Shown here piece by piece: positions 23,610-35,454 of a stretch of DNA of 64,000 nt (position 1 is its first letter; each line of letters starts with the position of its first letter). The stretch lies in NCBI GenBank assembly GCA_024305405.1, contig JAKNDB010000068.1, forward strand, positions 1,420,501-1,484,500. Direction: 5' to 3'. This stretch comes from Dirofilaria immitis. Its lineage: Eukaryota > Nematoda > Chromadorea > Rhabditida > Onchocercidae. The translations under genes and the position numbers were made by a program. The notes under the pieces are model-generated. The model worked only from the letters and a program-made list of their open reading frames with translations, had not been told where the DNA came from and ran no database searches.

Positions 23610-25861
23610 CTGAAAAAAAAGACTCATATATTGAGAAAATCAAAAATCTCGATCTTAGACGTAGCATAAATGAAAGGATGTACATACATACATGACAACC
23701 TATATATTTTTTCGTCATAATTTCCAAAAACAATTGACAATTTTCAAGAAATTTGAAATAATTTATAATGATATGAGCAAATTTTCTCCTTTTTCCTCTT
23801 CCTTCTCTTCATTCATTTGATCATTTGCTTTTGAAATTATCTATCAATAAGTTACTGCGATTCAAATCCTGTTTTACTAATAATGATCTATGCAAAAAAT
23901 GTGCATAGTTTGCAAGACCAGAAAAGCAACAATGAAGAAAAACAATAAATCAAATGATTAAAGCAGTTAAATAAATAAATAATTCAGAAAGCGTTTTAAA
24001 CAACTTAAATAAATTGAATCTGTCGATCAATTTTAGATTATACATCACTTTACTCTGTAAAACTTGTTACATATGTAAAGTGAAACTTTTATCTCATTCA
24101 TTTGCTGCCATTTGTAAAAAAAATGAGATGGATTTCGAGATAAAAATTTCAAAACCTGCATCTCATTCATTTGTTGCCATTTACTTCCTTTCTAAGAAGC
24201 ATTTCGAATTATTTGAAACATCTATGCTCATTGGAACATTTTTGAAAAACAAAAATTTCCAAAAAAAAACTTTAAGACTAAATTTTAAGTCTTATTCAAC
24301 TCTAATACGATACATTAGAAATTTGTTTTAATTCATGACTTTACACATAACCAAATACTGTTAGAAGAAAAAATAGCATAGAGTTCAAAACAACGATAAT
24401 CAATAAGAATGGTATCTCTAAGGTCACTCTAAAGTCTTTAACAAGAATGAAAACAGGCAGAAAGAGGATCAAATTAGTGACATGCAATACATACAATACA
24501 AAATAGCATTAATAAATTCAGTCAGTGGTGATCAGTAAGAAAAAAATAACCAAAAGTCAATGAATTCATATAATTACCGACAAAGATAGCAAGAGTCAAA
24601 TGGTCAAAGTCAGCATCTGTAGTGCTGAAAGTGAACATCAAACCAGATGGACTTGAGTTATCAAGGTCAAGAGCCAATAACGAAGATGCAAAAGAAAAAT
24701 TGAATCGCTGATGGTCAGTGGTCAATAATGATAAAAGCAGATAAGAAACCAAGGTCAATAAACAAGGTCAAACTGATGGTCAGTAATGATAGCACGCAAG
24801 GAATGAATAATTTTCGTTAGTCAATAACTTTTAAAACTAACAACGATCAAATCATTAAAACTAGTGCTTCACAATAACGATGAGAGCGAAAAAGAATCAA
24901 ATTGTAATGGTCAGCAGTCAATAATAAAACGAGTAAATACAAACTGATTCATCAAGGTCACCGACCAGTAATGACAACAATAATAACAAATTAAGGTCAA
25001 AGATCAAAGATGACAATGACATTATAAACCCAGCAAAAATCAAAATACTTCAATACAACACCGATTGTAAAAAATTCAATAAAATTTCACAACAAGCGAT
25101 AACTGACCGCTAGTACAAAAATAAAAGGAATTTAACGAGCTATTTACATCCCGTCAAATGTTGAGACATCCACTTAATGCAACTTATTGTCACATGGTGC
25201 CAAATTGCTTTCCTTATAAATTTTTGTTGTCAGTAATTTATTATTATCTTAAGCACCACGCCACGTTTTTACGTTAACAACTATGGTAGTAATCATTAAT
25301 TTCACATTTATATTAAATTTTTATATATTTTTAGCATCTTTTAATTGGAAGGGTTGTGAGACTATTCTTATAAAATATGCCTTATATAATTTGAACTAAT
25401 ATCTTCAGAATCATCATAATTCATATTCTGTAATATTGATAATGCCTACTTTCTTTCATTATTTTCATAGTGTAATGTTTTTTATTTAACTGAAATGAAG
25501 TTCGAAACGGTCATAAAAATAAAGTTGTTTAAAATGCAAACTAAAGTGCTGAAATTGTTACAAAGAATTGCGGTAACACATGTTCGGCTAACATGTATTA
25601 TTGAAATATGCGCAAAAATTTAGATTAACATTAACTGATCAAATTAAATGATCTTTTTTTTAGATAGAAGATTAAATAGTTCTTTATTTAGATGATTTAT
25701 TCGCAAAATGATCATTTTTGCTTTCTCGAAACTGATACAATAAAGAAATTTCACAGTATGAATATTTTATTTCTTAATTTTCAAAGAAAAAATTTCAAAT
25801 ATGAAACGTTTATAGCATATTGGTGGATGGATTACTTTGTGCAATTGATCTGGTTATCGTT
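23610..25861. other. Intergenic region between divergent genes, with AGGTCA-rich segment
   Basis: Lies between the 5' ends of the minus-strand Gln-rich gene and the plus-strand Canopy gene, so it should hold both promoters. I see no coding exon. A 105-codon open frame at 24014-24331 has AT-driven composition and no exon signals. The segment 24421-25000 is notable (separate entry). Confidence 0.55.
24421..24999 (+). promoter_or_regulatory. Cluster of AGGTCA half-sites
   Basis: Six exact AGGTCA hexamers, all in the + orientation, at 24421, 24664, 24752, 24765, 24955 and 24994, plus many TGGTCA, GGTCAG and AGTCA variants between. AGGTCA is the nuclear-receptor half-site. It may equally be a decayed GGTCAATAATGA-type minisatellite. 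Functional status is unknown. Confidence 0.35.
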
Positions 25862-27645
25862 ATGTATTTTTTATCACTAATAACAGAATGTTTTGCCGCT
25901 TCGATGGCCAGTGCTACTTGTGGAGGTAATATTTCTTATTAGCTATTATCATTTGCACAATTTTCATATGTTTACTCATCACAAATCGATAAATTGTAGG
26001 ATTACTGCATAATTCTAATCCATATAATTGATCTTAGAATCATAAACTACAATAAAATATGGAGATGCATATAGCATTTGGAAGAATTATGATTGCATCC
26101 AAACATTTTGCTCAATTTAACTAATTTTTGAAATTTGATTCGCTGTAATTGATACCTATTCATTTTGGCGGTGAGAAGTTAATTACGTAGTATTTTAATG
26201 ATATTGATTTTTAGCTTCCTCTTATTCTGTATGATATTAAAGGATATTAAAGGTTGAACTCAGTTATAGTGATTGGAAATTAAAACGTTAATATGATCCA
26301 TGATGATTACTAAACATTAAAACAAGCTAATTTATTTTTTCTTAGCTTGCACAATGGTTGTAACGGAAATGGAAATAAAGATTTCTGAATTAGAAGAAAA
26401 GGTGCGAGGAAAAGTTATTACCGACCGAATGGAACTGAAAATCACGATAGTACTAATATGGTAATACAACCAAAATTTTCGAAAAATAAAACTAACGATC
26501 ACTGCATGGGAAATTCTATTTCTTTCAGAAATTTGGTTCAAAAATTCGACATCATGAATTATTATTTGTGCTGGTTTTGATGTTAATTCCCTGAATATGG
26601 GTAATTGAGAAATATAGAAAAAATACTGATTTATGGTATCAAACGTGTTATTATTATGAACATAAATTTTTTTGGGGAATTGTTATCATTATGAACATAA
26701 ATTTTGCATAATTGAAATAAATTTCAAAATATTCATTGGATATCAACAATACAATTATTGTTGCTCTTGAAGGAGTCATTAACGAGATCCGAAATTCAAT
26801 TATCAGAAATATTAGAGACAGTTTGTGATAGAACTTCGGAATGGTCAGCTGTCATACATCCTAGAACCGGAAAAGGTATTTATGCGCGTCGTGCAACATT
26901 GAAATTAAAACAAGTATCTAATCATCTAACCATCCATCAGTTTGAAGAAACGGTATTTATCTATCGATCTATTTATAACTGAATTTTTTTATTGAAGAGA
27001 AATTCAATTTTCTCTATTTTATTCTCATTCAGCCTTTGCTCTTCTTTTTCGCTTATGTGCAATTTGTGACTTTATAAATTAAACGAAAAACTATAAAAAT
27101 TAAGATAAGTGTACTTATTAATTCTCATTTTACCATTGATTCTTCCTTTTCGTTTCAGTGTAGTGATTTTTTGGATTCATATGAAGATCAACTGATTAGA
27201 TTTGCACGCAGAAAACACATCGAACCAGTACGTCAGTTCTGCCATGAAACAATAAGTTGGTGTTATGAAGTATTATTAAACTTTGTAATATCTTTGGTTT
27301 TTTTAAAGTCTTATGAATAATTTTGGATTTTTTTGTCGGAGTACTATGGAAAATGATCAGGTAATACTGTTGATTTTAGAATTAGTTACTTGTCAATTCA
27401 TTTTGGATCAAAGTCAAAATCTGTTGTTTTCTTCCTAAAATTAAAGCTAAACTAGTAGGACAAATATTCTTTTCGAAATTGCCAGTATTTCTTTCAGAAG
27501 TATGTACAGCTGTTGACGTTATGTTAATGACAGATGAAGAATCAGGAAAGCACAAATCCTAAGTGATGAAGAGAAAGATAAGAAAGTGAAACAAACACTG
27601 GATGAGTTAAGGAATAAAGCTGAAGAGATAAATGATGAACTCTAA
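25862..27645 (+). CDS. Canopy-family (CNPY/seele-like) ER saposin-fold protein; 3' end unresolved
   Basis: Exons 25862-25925, 26346-26449, 26773-26952, 27159-27269 and probably a last exon near 27500-27645. Exon 1 is a short signal peptide (MYFLSLITECFAASMASATC). The mature protein shows the Canopy cysteine layout: GACTMVVTEMEIKISELEEK, then SEIQLSEILETVCDRTSEW, FEETCSDFLDSYEDQLIRFA and VRQFCHETISWC. Canopy proteins are ER co-chaperones for receptor maturation and usually end in an ER-retention tetrapeptide. In the last exon one frame gives VCTAVDVMLMTDEESGKHKS then stop, and the neighbouring frame gives a charged tail finishing AEEINDEL then TAA at 27643-27645. The NDEL ending fits ER retention. 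No single splice choice joins exon 4 to this tail in frame, so either a splice site is missed or one base is missing near the GGAAAGC at about 27547. The exon 2 donor (ATA/GTACTAAT) is the phase-compatible choice. Confidence 0.7.
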
Positions 27646-28679
27646 AGTGAAATCCACTAACACTACTGTCTTATTCGTTTTCCTTAACTTCATTTATGTT
27701 GTTTATTTGTTTCCATCTTACTTGCTCAAACATTTATTCATGTTTTATTTTATTCACATTAATTTAATTTCATTTCGATTTTGCAACACTGAATCTCATA
27801 GCACCTTAGCTTTCTTTCCAGAACTAAAAACTTCTAATCATATTTTAATTTGGCTAGTTAAGCATATTGTTTTTTGATATCAAGAGATTTTAACATTTAT
27901 TATGAACTTATTAAGCATGATTTCTCTAATTTATTGTGAATTGTACATGCTGCAAGACCTTTCAAATTTTGTCTTATTTCATCAATTCATTTTTTCATTT
28001 GATGCGAAAGTTGACAGAGTTCATCATACATACTTATTTTTCAGTTCATTTGGTGCTAAATATGTTAAAGTTTTATCAAATATGTTATAAGGTATTTGTT
28101 ATAATTGTTTTCTGTAATATACTGATCAAAAAAATTTTTGGTTCAGTAATTCAGGCCATAAATTGTTCCATGCTTTCAGATTTTCTGTTTTAAATGACTT
28201 GCATGCTTAATCGTTAAATATTAATGCTTTTGAATTTTATTTTTGTATTATATGATTAATTTATTTTAGATGATATGTACATTGTATAAAACGTTGATAG
28301 TTGAATTGTGCATTCTTCAGCAAAGTATTGCATAGTTATTATTATTATTATCCGGTCATGTCGATACGGACGAACTTATATGCTATGTAAGACTGCTTAG
28401 TCACACACCTCTAGCATTAAAATCAGCAAGTATTTTTACCCGAAAATGTTGCATTCGATTTTTATTTTACGATTAGTGATAGTTTCAAATATTTAACTTT
28501 ATTATTAGGTTAATAATGTTTTCTTTTTCTTTTCGGTTTGCTTACATTTTTATAATTTATTGATAGTATTGCGAAATTTGCGTTAATTTCTCCAACGTTT
28601 TTCGTAGTGTTAAATTTATAGCAAGATTTAAAAGAATTTTCTTCAAAAATTTTGTTAAATGAAGTAGATTTTCTTATAG
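27646..28679. other. Intergenic region between Canopy and ENGase genes
   Basis: About 1 kb on the same strand as both flanking genes. The open frames here are Phe/Leu/Ile-rich AT artefacts. An upstream first exon of the ENGase gene could lie here, but I cannot identify one. The spacing does not by itself argue for a nematode operon. Confidence 0.5.
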
Positions 28680-31600
28680 GAGTATTTGGATGAAAATTCA
28701 CCAAACGAGGAACAAATATTTTCGTCACCAATGTTGACAACATATCCTATAACAGAGCTTAATCAGTTATGGAATTGGAATGAAAATACTGTTCCACATT
28801 GTCTGATTGGTAATTCATTAGAAAATTATACGAGATATCGTGATTGTCCAGAGATATTACTTTGTCATGATATGAAAGGCGGCTATCTTGATGAAGAACG
28901 GTCGGTATTTTCAAATTTCTGTATGAAGTAACATATTTACAAAATAATATATATAAATATATAAATTTTTTTTTTTTAGATTAGATGGTTGTAAAGTAAC
29001 AGATTCAACAGCTCCGTTTGTATTTTTTCATTGGTGGTATATCGATATTTTCGTATATTTCTCACATAATTTTATTACTATTCCACCTTTAGGTTGGATA
29101 AACCAAGCTCATATGCACGGTGTTATAGTACTTGGTAAGTAAATGTCAGTTACTTTTTTATATTTGTATGCGAATATATTGTGAGTAAATCTTGCAGATA
29201 TACTGCATTGAATGCTCAGATGATATTAAGATTTGGTGTTTTCTTCAAAATTGTCAGTAAGTTGCAGTTTTTATCAGTAGCGTATTATTAGTGGATTGAA
29301 ATTGATAATTTAAGAACTTTGTTGAATTTGGTAGACGATATTTGGTGATATCTAATGTACAGCATTTTCTTTCTCAAAGCAGTCTTGATAATTATGTTAG
29401 TAATTGAAAGTATTTGCTTTTGCTACATATTGTTTTTCTTAATATAGCATTTAGGGACAGTAATTACCGAATGGCATGGAGGAGCTAGTCTTTGTAAGGA
29501 ATTTCTGAAGAACGAAGATAATGTGACAAAAACTGTGCAAAAATTAGTGAATATTGCTGTGAAATATAATTTCGAAGGCTGGTTAATTAATATCGAGAAT
29601 AAAGTAGAAGTTCGGTTTTTTTGTGATTATTTTTACGTGACAACAATTAGTAATGTTTTGTTCAAATGAAAAGAATAATGATTGTAAGAAGGCTTTTATA
29701 TAGATATATGGATAGTAACGTAAAATTTAAATTGGAAATTTAGATTGAAATTACCATCTTTAATCGTAAAAAAATGCAATTTTACCGACAGCTATGTAAA
29801 CTTTTTCATATTTCAGCGAATTAATTTTTTTCCGCTTAATTCTCCAATTAATTTCTTCAATTGCCATTAAAAAACTTATATTATATTAGATACTAAAATG
29901 AGGGGAAAGAGGTTTTCATTACTACAAATTTTTATAAAAAATACCGTTTTTTTATTTCATAATTTCTGCTATTTTTTAATGGCAATTGAAGAATTCTCAG
30001 CATTTTTTCCTCGAACACTAATTGATTATTTATTTTCACTTTATTCATTATGCCCCTTATTTCAAGCTATTACTCAATCCTTATATTGAAGAATATCTAT
30101 CATTTATTTTAAAGATTAGTTTAATCTTCATGTTTTTTCTCTTATATTAGTCTTCTCTTTTTAAATAGATGATTAATTTTTCATAGAAGATTCCTATTTA
30201 TGACCAGTGTGGGAAATTGATTTCATTGCTAAAATTTAGATAGTTTCAGGTAGAATCTATTATGTATCTTGATCTTTTCTTGAGACTGCTTACGAATGAA
30301 ATGAGACAAGCAATTGGTGAGCGAAGTCGTGTAATATGGTATGATTCGGTTACCGCAGATGGCGAACTGAAATGGCAAAATGAGTTAAACGACAAAAACC
30401 AGTAAGCATTTCGTGCATTTCTGGTCTCATGTTTGTCTATTATGATAATATGATGATCGATTTGTATGTTGACTATTATTATAATATTTAATTATATTGT
30501 TTTAATATTCCTCTTTTATAGAATTACGAATCAATAGAATTAAGAAAATATTATAAAATTAAAAGAAAATTAAGGAGATGGTTCGATATTACGGATGGTA
30601 TTTTTTTGAATTATATATGGAATGTGGAACAACTATCAGCAAGTGCTATACGAGCTAAAAATCGTCATCGAAGTGTTTTTGTTGGAATTGATTGCTATGG
30701 CCGAGGATGTCACGGTAGTTTTTCATTTTTATGATTGTACAGTCCTGTCAATGTATGAATATTATTTTGAATAGTTAGATTTCACAAAAAGATATTGATC
30801 ATTAATAATCTTATTTAATATTTATTGAACTTGAAATTCGGTATCTATTATACATGCGTATTTGATATTAGTGCACATCTTCCGATGATTATCTTCCTTT
30901 TCATGCTAAGGAATAGCATAACGATATTGGTAAATAATAGATATCATTTAAAACGCTATTCATGAAGTTTTTATTACATTATAATTTGAAGACATGTAAG
31001 CGTAATTTATGATTATATAAGATGAATAATTTATGGTCTATTGTAATATCTTAAACCATCCAATTCCAGGTGGTGGTGGATGGAATTGTCATGAAGCATT
31101 CGTGTATCCTCATCAGAGTAATCTTTCAATAGCTTTGTTTGCTCCTGGATGGATTGCTGAAACAATGCCTTGTCGCGATATCGTTGTTAATTCTTTGCGG
31201 TAATTTTTTTCCTACCTATTTCTGGCTAAAATTAACAGTATAATGTGCCATTTAAGCTACCTTTTCTTTGCCGCACCATTTTACTTACTATTTTTTGGAA
31301 TAACCATAACAATAACAATGAAAAACTTCAGAAATATCCATCTTAATAAAATCCATGAAATTCCCGACTTAAATAAGAGACCTGTTGTGCAATAGATAGA
31401 CATATTAAAAAATATTTAGAGTCAATCAATGGAAAATTGATTGATTTGAAATATCTTCTTTTCAAGCATATGTACAGGTTTTGGGATCGTTTGATTACGT
31501 TTGTTCGGCCACATCCATTGACAACATTACCAATTAACACTGATTTTAATTTTGGTTACAATTGCAAAGATACTTGCAAGGTGACCTTATTATTATTTAT

Positions 31601-32569
31601 TGCTACTTATATTACTTTCATTACTCAATTAATTTCTTATTAGATTTATTATTTATATTAAACTTTTCAAACACGTGCAGTCTTAGACATGGTGTATTAA
31701 AATAAATTTCAAATCCAAAATGAATTTGTGATTTAGTTTACGACGAAGAATAGATGTTTGATACACAATTGTCCCTAATTTAAAAATTTTCTTTGTGACA
31801 CTAGCAGTTTTTGCATTCCACATGAAGTACTTTAGTTTTAAATTGAATTCAACTGTTTTTATAGTACTTCGGCTTGAAATTTCTTCAAAATTAACTTTTT
31901 AATAATCGCTAAACTTTTAAATGTATTTTTAATATATAGAGTGCATATTCGTTTCAGTACTACAGCTTGGCACAAGCAAAAATGCAACCTTTTTATCTGT
32001 CATGTGGTGCTTTTCCAGAATCTTCTGGTGCACATATTGTTCTCCAGGGACCAACTTTACACAGGTATTGGAAATTTTAATTTTAAGAATTGAGAAGTTT
32101 TACAAGGATTTTTTGCTGGTCAATTTATTCTTCTTTCGATCTATATTTCTTGTATTGCAACTACTTGGCATCAATCAAATAACTGAAATATCTTCCAAAT
32201 TATACCCATTGAATGACGATTAGGAATGGTCAAACGTATCACCCTCGTAATAATATCAAAGTGGATATCAGATTTGTTACTTTGATTCAGTTACAAAACA
32301 TTTAAGGCTATTTGTGACCAATCTATGCTTGAATGGAGACTATATTGTGGAAATTGATTGCGATGAGGCTTTGAAGCTTATGTTATGGAAAAAACGACGG
32401 CAAAGAAGAACTTAAGTGTATTCAAGATAAAGATGAAAAAGTGAAGAACGTTTGGAATTTTCATGCTAAAGATGAAATTATCATTGGAATTGGTCTATGT
32501 TCATCAAATTTCGCAATTTTACGTAGTTTTGTTTTCCGTAGAGAGGTCAATAGAGGCATGCCAGCATAA
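28680..32569 (+). CDS. ENGASE: Cytosolic endo-beta-N-acetylglucosaminidase (GH85), one-base frame break near 3' end
   Basis: Hydrolyses the chitobiose core of free N-glycans in the cytosol. Exons 28680-28900, 28980-29134, 29455-29603, 30250-30401, 30575-30714, 31070-31199, 31478-31580, 31958-32064, 32224-32246, 32291-32569; phases agree at every junction. GH85 hallmarks appear in order: LLCHDMKGGYLDEER, FFHWWYIDIFVYFSHNF, ITIPPLGWINQAHMHGVIVL, GTVITEWHGG, and the catalytic segment GWLINIEN with the essential Asn and Glu. Then follow VIWYDSVTADGELKWQNELN, DGIFLNYIW, VFVGIDCYGRGC and ALFAPGW. The exon 5 acceptor (AATTAAG) is weak but matches family spacing. The intron 32247-32290 is only 44 nt. 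After ALKLMLW the frame breaks in an A6 run (32389-32394); dropping one A continues to NRGMPA and stop at 32569. The start is uncertain: an ATG at 28731 (MLTTYPITELNQLW) is in frame, and an acceptor at 28679 leaves a short out-of-frame ATG at 28690. Confidence 0.9.
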
Positions 32570-32820
32570 GAGTTATATTTGCTATAATCATATATTCTAA
32601 TAGAAAATGCAGTGAATGCTATTTTTCATTTATTAATGCAAGTTTTCTTTCCTGATGACACTTTCTCAAATGTTTTTCTTACTGCGATAGTGAAGCGAAA
32701 TTTCCGTATATACTAAGATTCTATCGAGTTGTATTAAATGAAATGTGAAATTGTCGTCGAATCCGGTAAATTATGTATTAGCTCAATTTTTCTAGAGGTT
32801 AAGGTTTATTTATGTTGAAT

Positions 32821-33001
32821 ATGCAGTTGCATCAGTTACCTCGATCACTGCCAAATGACATTGTGGAAGATATTTTTTATTGCCGATAAATAATTTGGAT
32901 AAAGATTTTATAGATTGCCAGAAAATTTAATGTCGATAAAAGATATAGAAGGAATACTAGATAATGCAATGAGCACAGTCGACCTTAAAAATGGAATAAA
33001 C
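32821..33001 (+). pseudogene. Possible F-box-like remnant
   Basis: A short frame reads QLPRSLPNDIVEDIFYCR then stop; about 30 bases later another frame reads RLPENLMSIKDIEGILDNAM. Together they resemble an F-box start (LPnDivedIfyRLP) interrupted by a 30-base insertion or an odd intron without GT. There is no further support. It could be chance, or the last trace of a decayed gene. Confidence 0.25.
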
Positions 33002-33690
33002 CAGGTCTTTAGCAAGTGATCCATCGAAAAACTTATTAGTTGTATTAAACAAAAGAAGTAGTAAGCTGTGAAAGTCATTTGGATTGGATGCTGCAATTGT
33101 CAATTATCGAGGAGAGTTATGGTCAAGCTAAAGTCCATCGAAATCATCTCCAAATTTACAGTAATTAATTTATCAATCATAGATCAATTCCTGAGATTTT
33201 CTATCTTTTAATTCTATTTTCCATTCTTAATAAAAATTATCACTAGTCAAATGCATGATAAAATGACATTACGCAATAATGACAATGAAATTGTTGCTAA
33301 TATTAATATCTCATTTGATGTTCCGAAATGAACGAATGATGTAAGCTACTTTATTTTACTCATCATAAAAGCCTGTTTAAAATTTTAAATATCTTCTCTG
33401 TCGAAGAAAAGAACAATATATGTGATACTAATACCATAAAGTTATTTCTACTACTATGCAGAATAGCGAAGGATTCCGAAACTATCTGATGGAAACAATT
33501 TAATCATTTGATTGATTTCAACAAATAAAAGACGAAGGATTAGAAAATAAAAAAATCTGATTAATTAAGTATTTCTTCGCTTATCGTTTAACTATTAGCG
33601 ATTGATTAAACTTTCTGAATTCCATGTCATTTGATGATGAATACAAAAATACTTGTTTCGTTTCTTGATGATTACGTCGATGGATTCTAA

Positions 33691-33850
33691 ATGTTGATTC
33701 ATTCGTTAACAATGAAAATTGATATTGAAGTTCAAAGAAATTCAAAATATTCAGCTGACTTTCGTAATTTACTAAAGAAAAGATTATTGATTCAAATTTT
33801 GGACAATAAGGTCAAATTAATTGAGGAAACTGAAAATGCAAGTTTGCGAT
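33691..33850 (+). pseudogene. Remnant of repeated unit, copy 1 (no topA-like insert)
   Basis: Reads MKIDIEVQRNSKYSADFRNL then KKRLLIQILDNKVKLIEE. The same flanks occur at 54,955 and 61,321, but there about 106 bases of topA-like sequence sit between the ADFR-like part and the RR-L-I-D-KL part. The family of the flanking sequence is unknown. It looks like a decayed exon or part of a repeat. Confidence 0.45.
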
Positions 33851-35454
33851 TTATAATTACGTATTACAATTTTATTAAATCTTTTTTTTTCTCATGGATT
33901 CTCAGAAACTATCTCTTACATTCGGAAATTATCAGAAATTATAAAAATCATTGTTGTGCTATGATATTTTTATAATTATATTTGATTTAGAAATGAAAAA
34001 AAAGAGGAATTAGCGATGTTTTATATTTTCGGGATGACAATTTGATATAATGATCTGACTAATTTGTTTAGAATTAATTAAACCGGAACATGGTATAACT
34101 GGCATAATCATAATCATTTGGTTGTACCGCTAAATATCAATTATTATCAATTCACAATTCAACGTATTTCGTATAGTTATTCGTGAGCTGAAGTTAAAAT
34201 TATGTTAGAAAATGAAAGCAATGGTAACATTTGCTGTTCGTTTTTTTGAATTACGAACGCATTTACTTATTTCCCAAATGTTTTTCCTCATTCTTTGTAA
34301 TTTAAATAATAAGCATATTTTCGAGATAATTAATGTTTTGTCGAATTTCCTAATAGAAAAAACATCTTAGTTTATTTAATTTATGTGTAAATAAATGAAC
34401 TAATAATAAACTACTAAATGAAAATTCATTTCATCAAAACTACGAATTGCTTGCTTGTCGTTTTCAGCAAATTCAATGTTCAAATAACGAAATAATTACT
34501 ATTCCTAAGTCATTACTATTCAGTTTCATTTTTTATCTGTATCGCTTCTAGTAAAACTGGTTACAATTCAAAAGAATGATGGCAATCGATTTTTTACTAA
34601 ATTAAAAAATCAATGATGCAACATCAATTTTGCGATAATTTTGTGTGACTAAAATTTCATTATTAGTAAAACTGTGACAATTTATGAAATGATTTCCATG
34701 CTAAAAGAAATATTTTTTTTTTATTAATACATAACATCTTTTAACAACTGGGAAAATTCAACTACGAAAAATTATGATGTTGGAATTTCTTGAATCAATT
34801 ATCGCATACACTGAATCTCAATTTTCAGCCTTCTCAGTAGAACTGAGATAAACTGAACGGATATTAACAAGCCAACGCAAAAGACACTTGTAGAGTAACG
34901 GCTTAATATCAAATATTCGCCTGAAAATAAAATTGTGAGATCTGAATACAAGCACTAGAAATTACAAGAATTAAGATGAAACGTTCATCTTTGTAGGTTG
35001 ACTTTATCATTGCGCATATTAAATTAAAAACGATTAAATAATGGGTTTCGAGGAAATCTAATTCACACTTTAAAGAAAATGATTAAAAGAATAATTATAC
35101 AAAAGCGATACCATGTAGTAATCGATGCGAGAAGAAATTTAAAAAGTTCACAAATTGACTGCGATTGGCAAACTAAGTATAACTGTCATATTTATTATGA
35201 AAATTACAATTACCTAAATTTTTTTAAAATTAATAATATTCATAGTATCAATCTCAAATTAATTCACGTCCATTAATTTGGCATAAAAATTTATTGCTAT
35301 CAATGACAAATTATGATTATTGGTCAAACAGTAACAATAATGACAGTAATAATAATAATAAAATGAGTAGATAATGCATAAAATCAATTAAAATTATTTT
35401 CAGTTTACTATTATCGCAGATAATGCATACATCGATTTCTTCCATAATTATTTG

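Noticed and set aside
24014..24331. 105-codon plus-strand frame
   Set aside because: AT-driven composition, no domain, no splice sites; contains a small internal repeat (CTCATTCATTTG.TGCCATTT) that explains part of its openness.
27632..28193. Several overlapping Phe/Leu-rich frames between Canopy and ENGase
   Set aside because: AT-rich artefacts; no splice-compatible connection to either gene and no domain.
35079..35276. 65-codon plus-strand frame in the segmental duplication
   Set aside because: The duplicate at 56,020 is interrupted while the DNA stays similar, so there is no sign of protein-level constraint.
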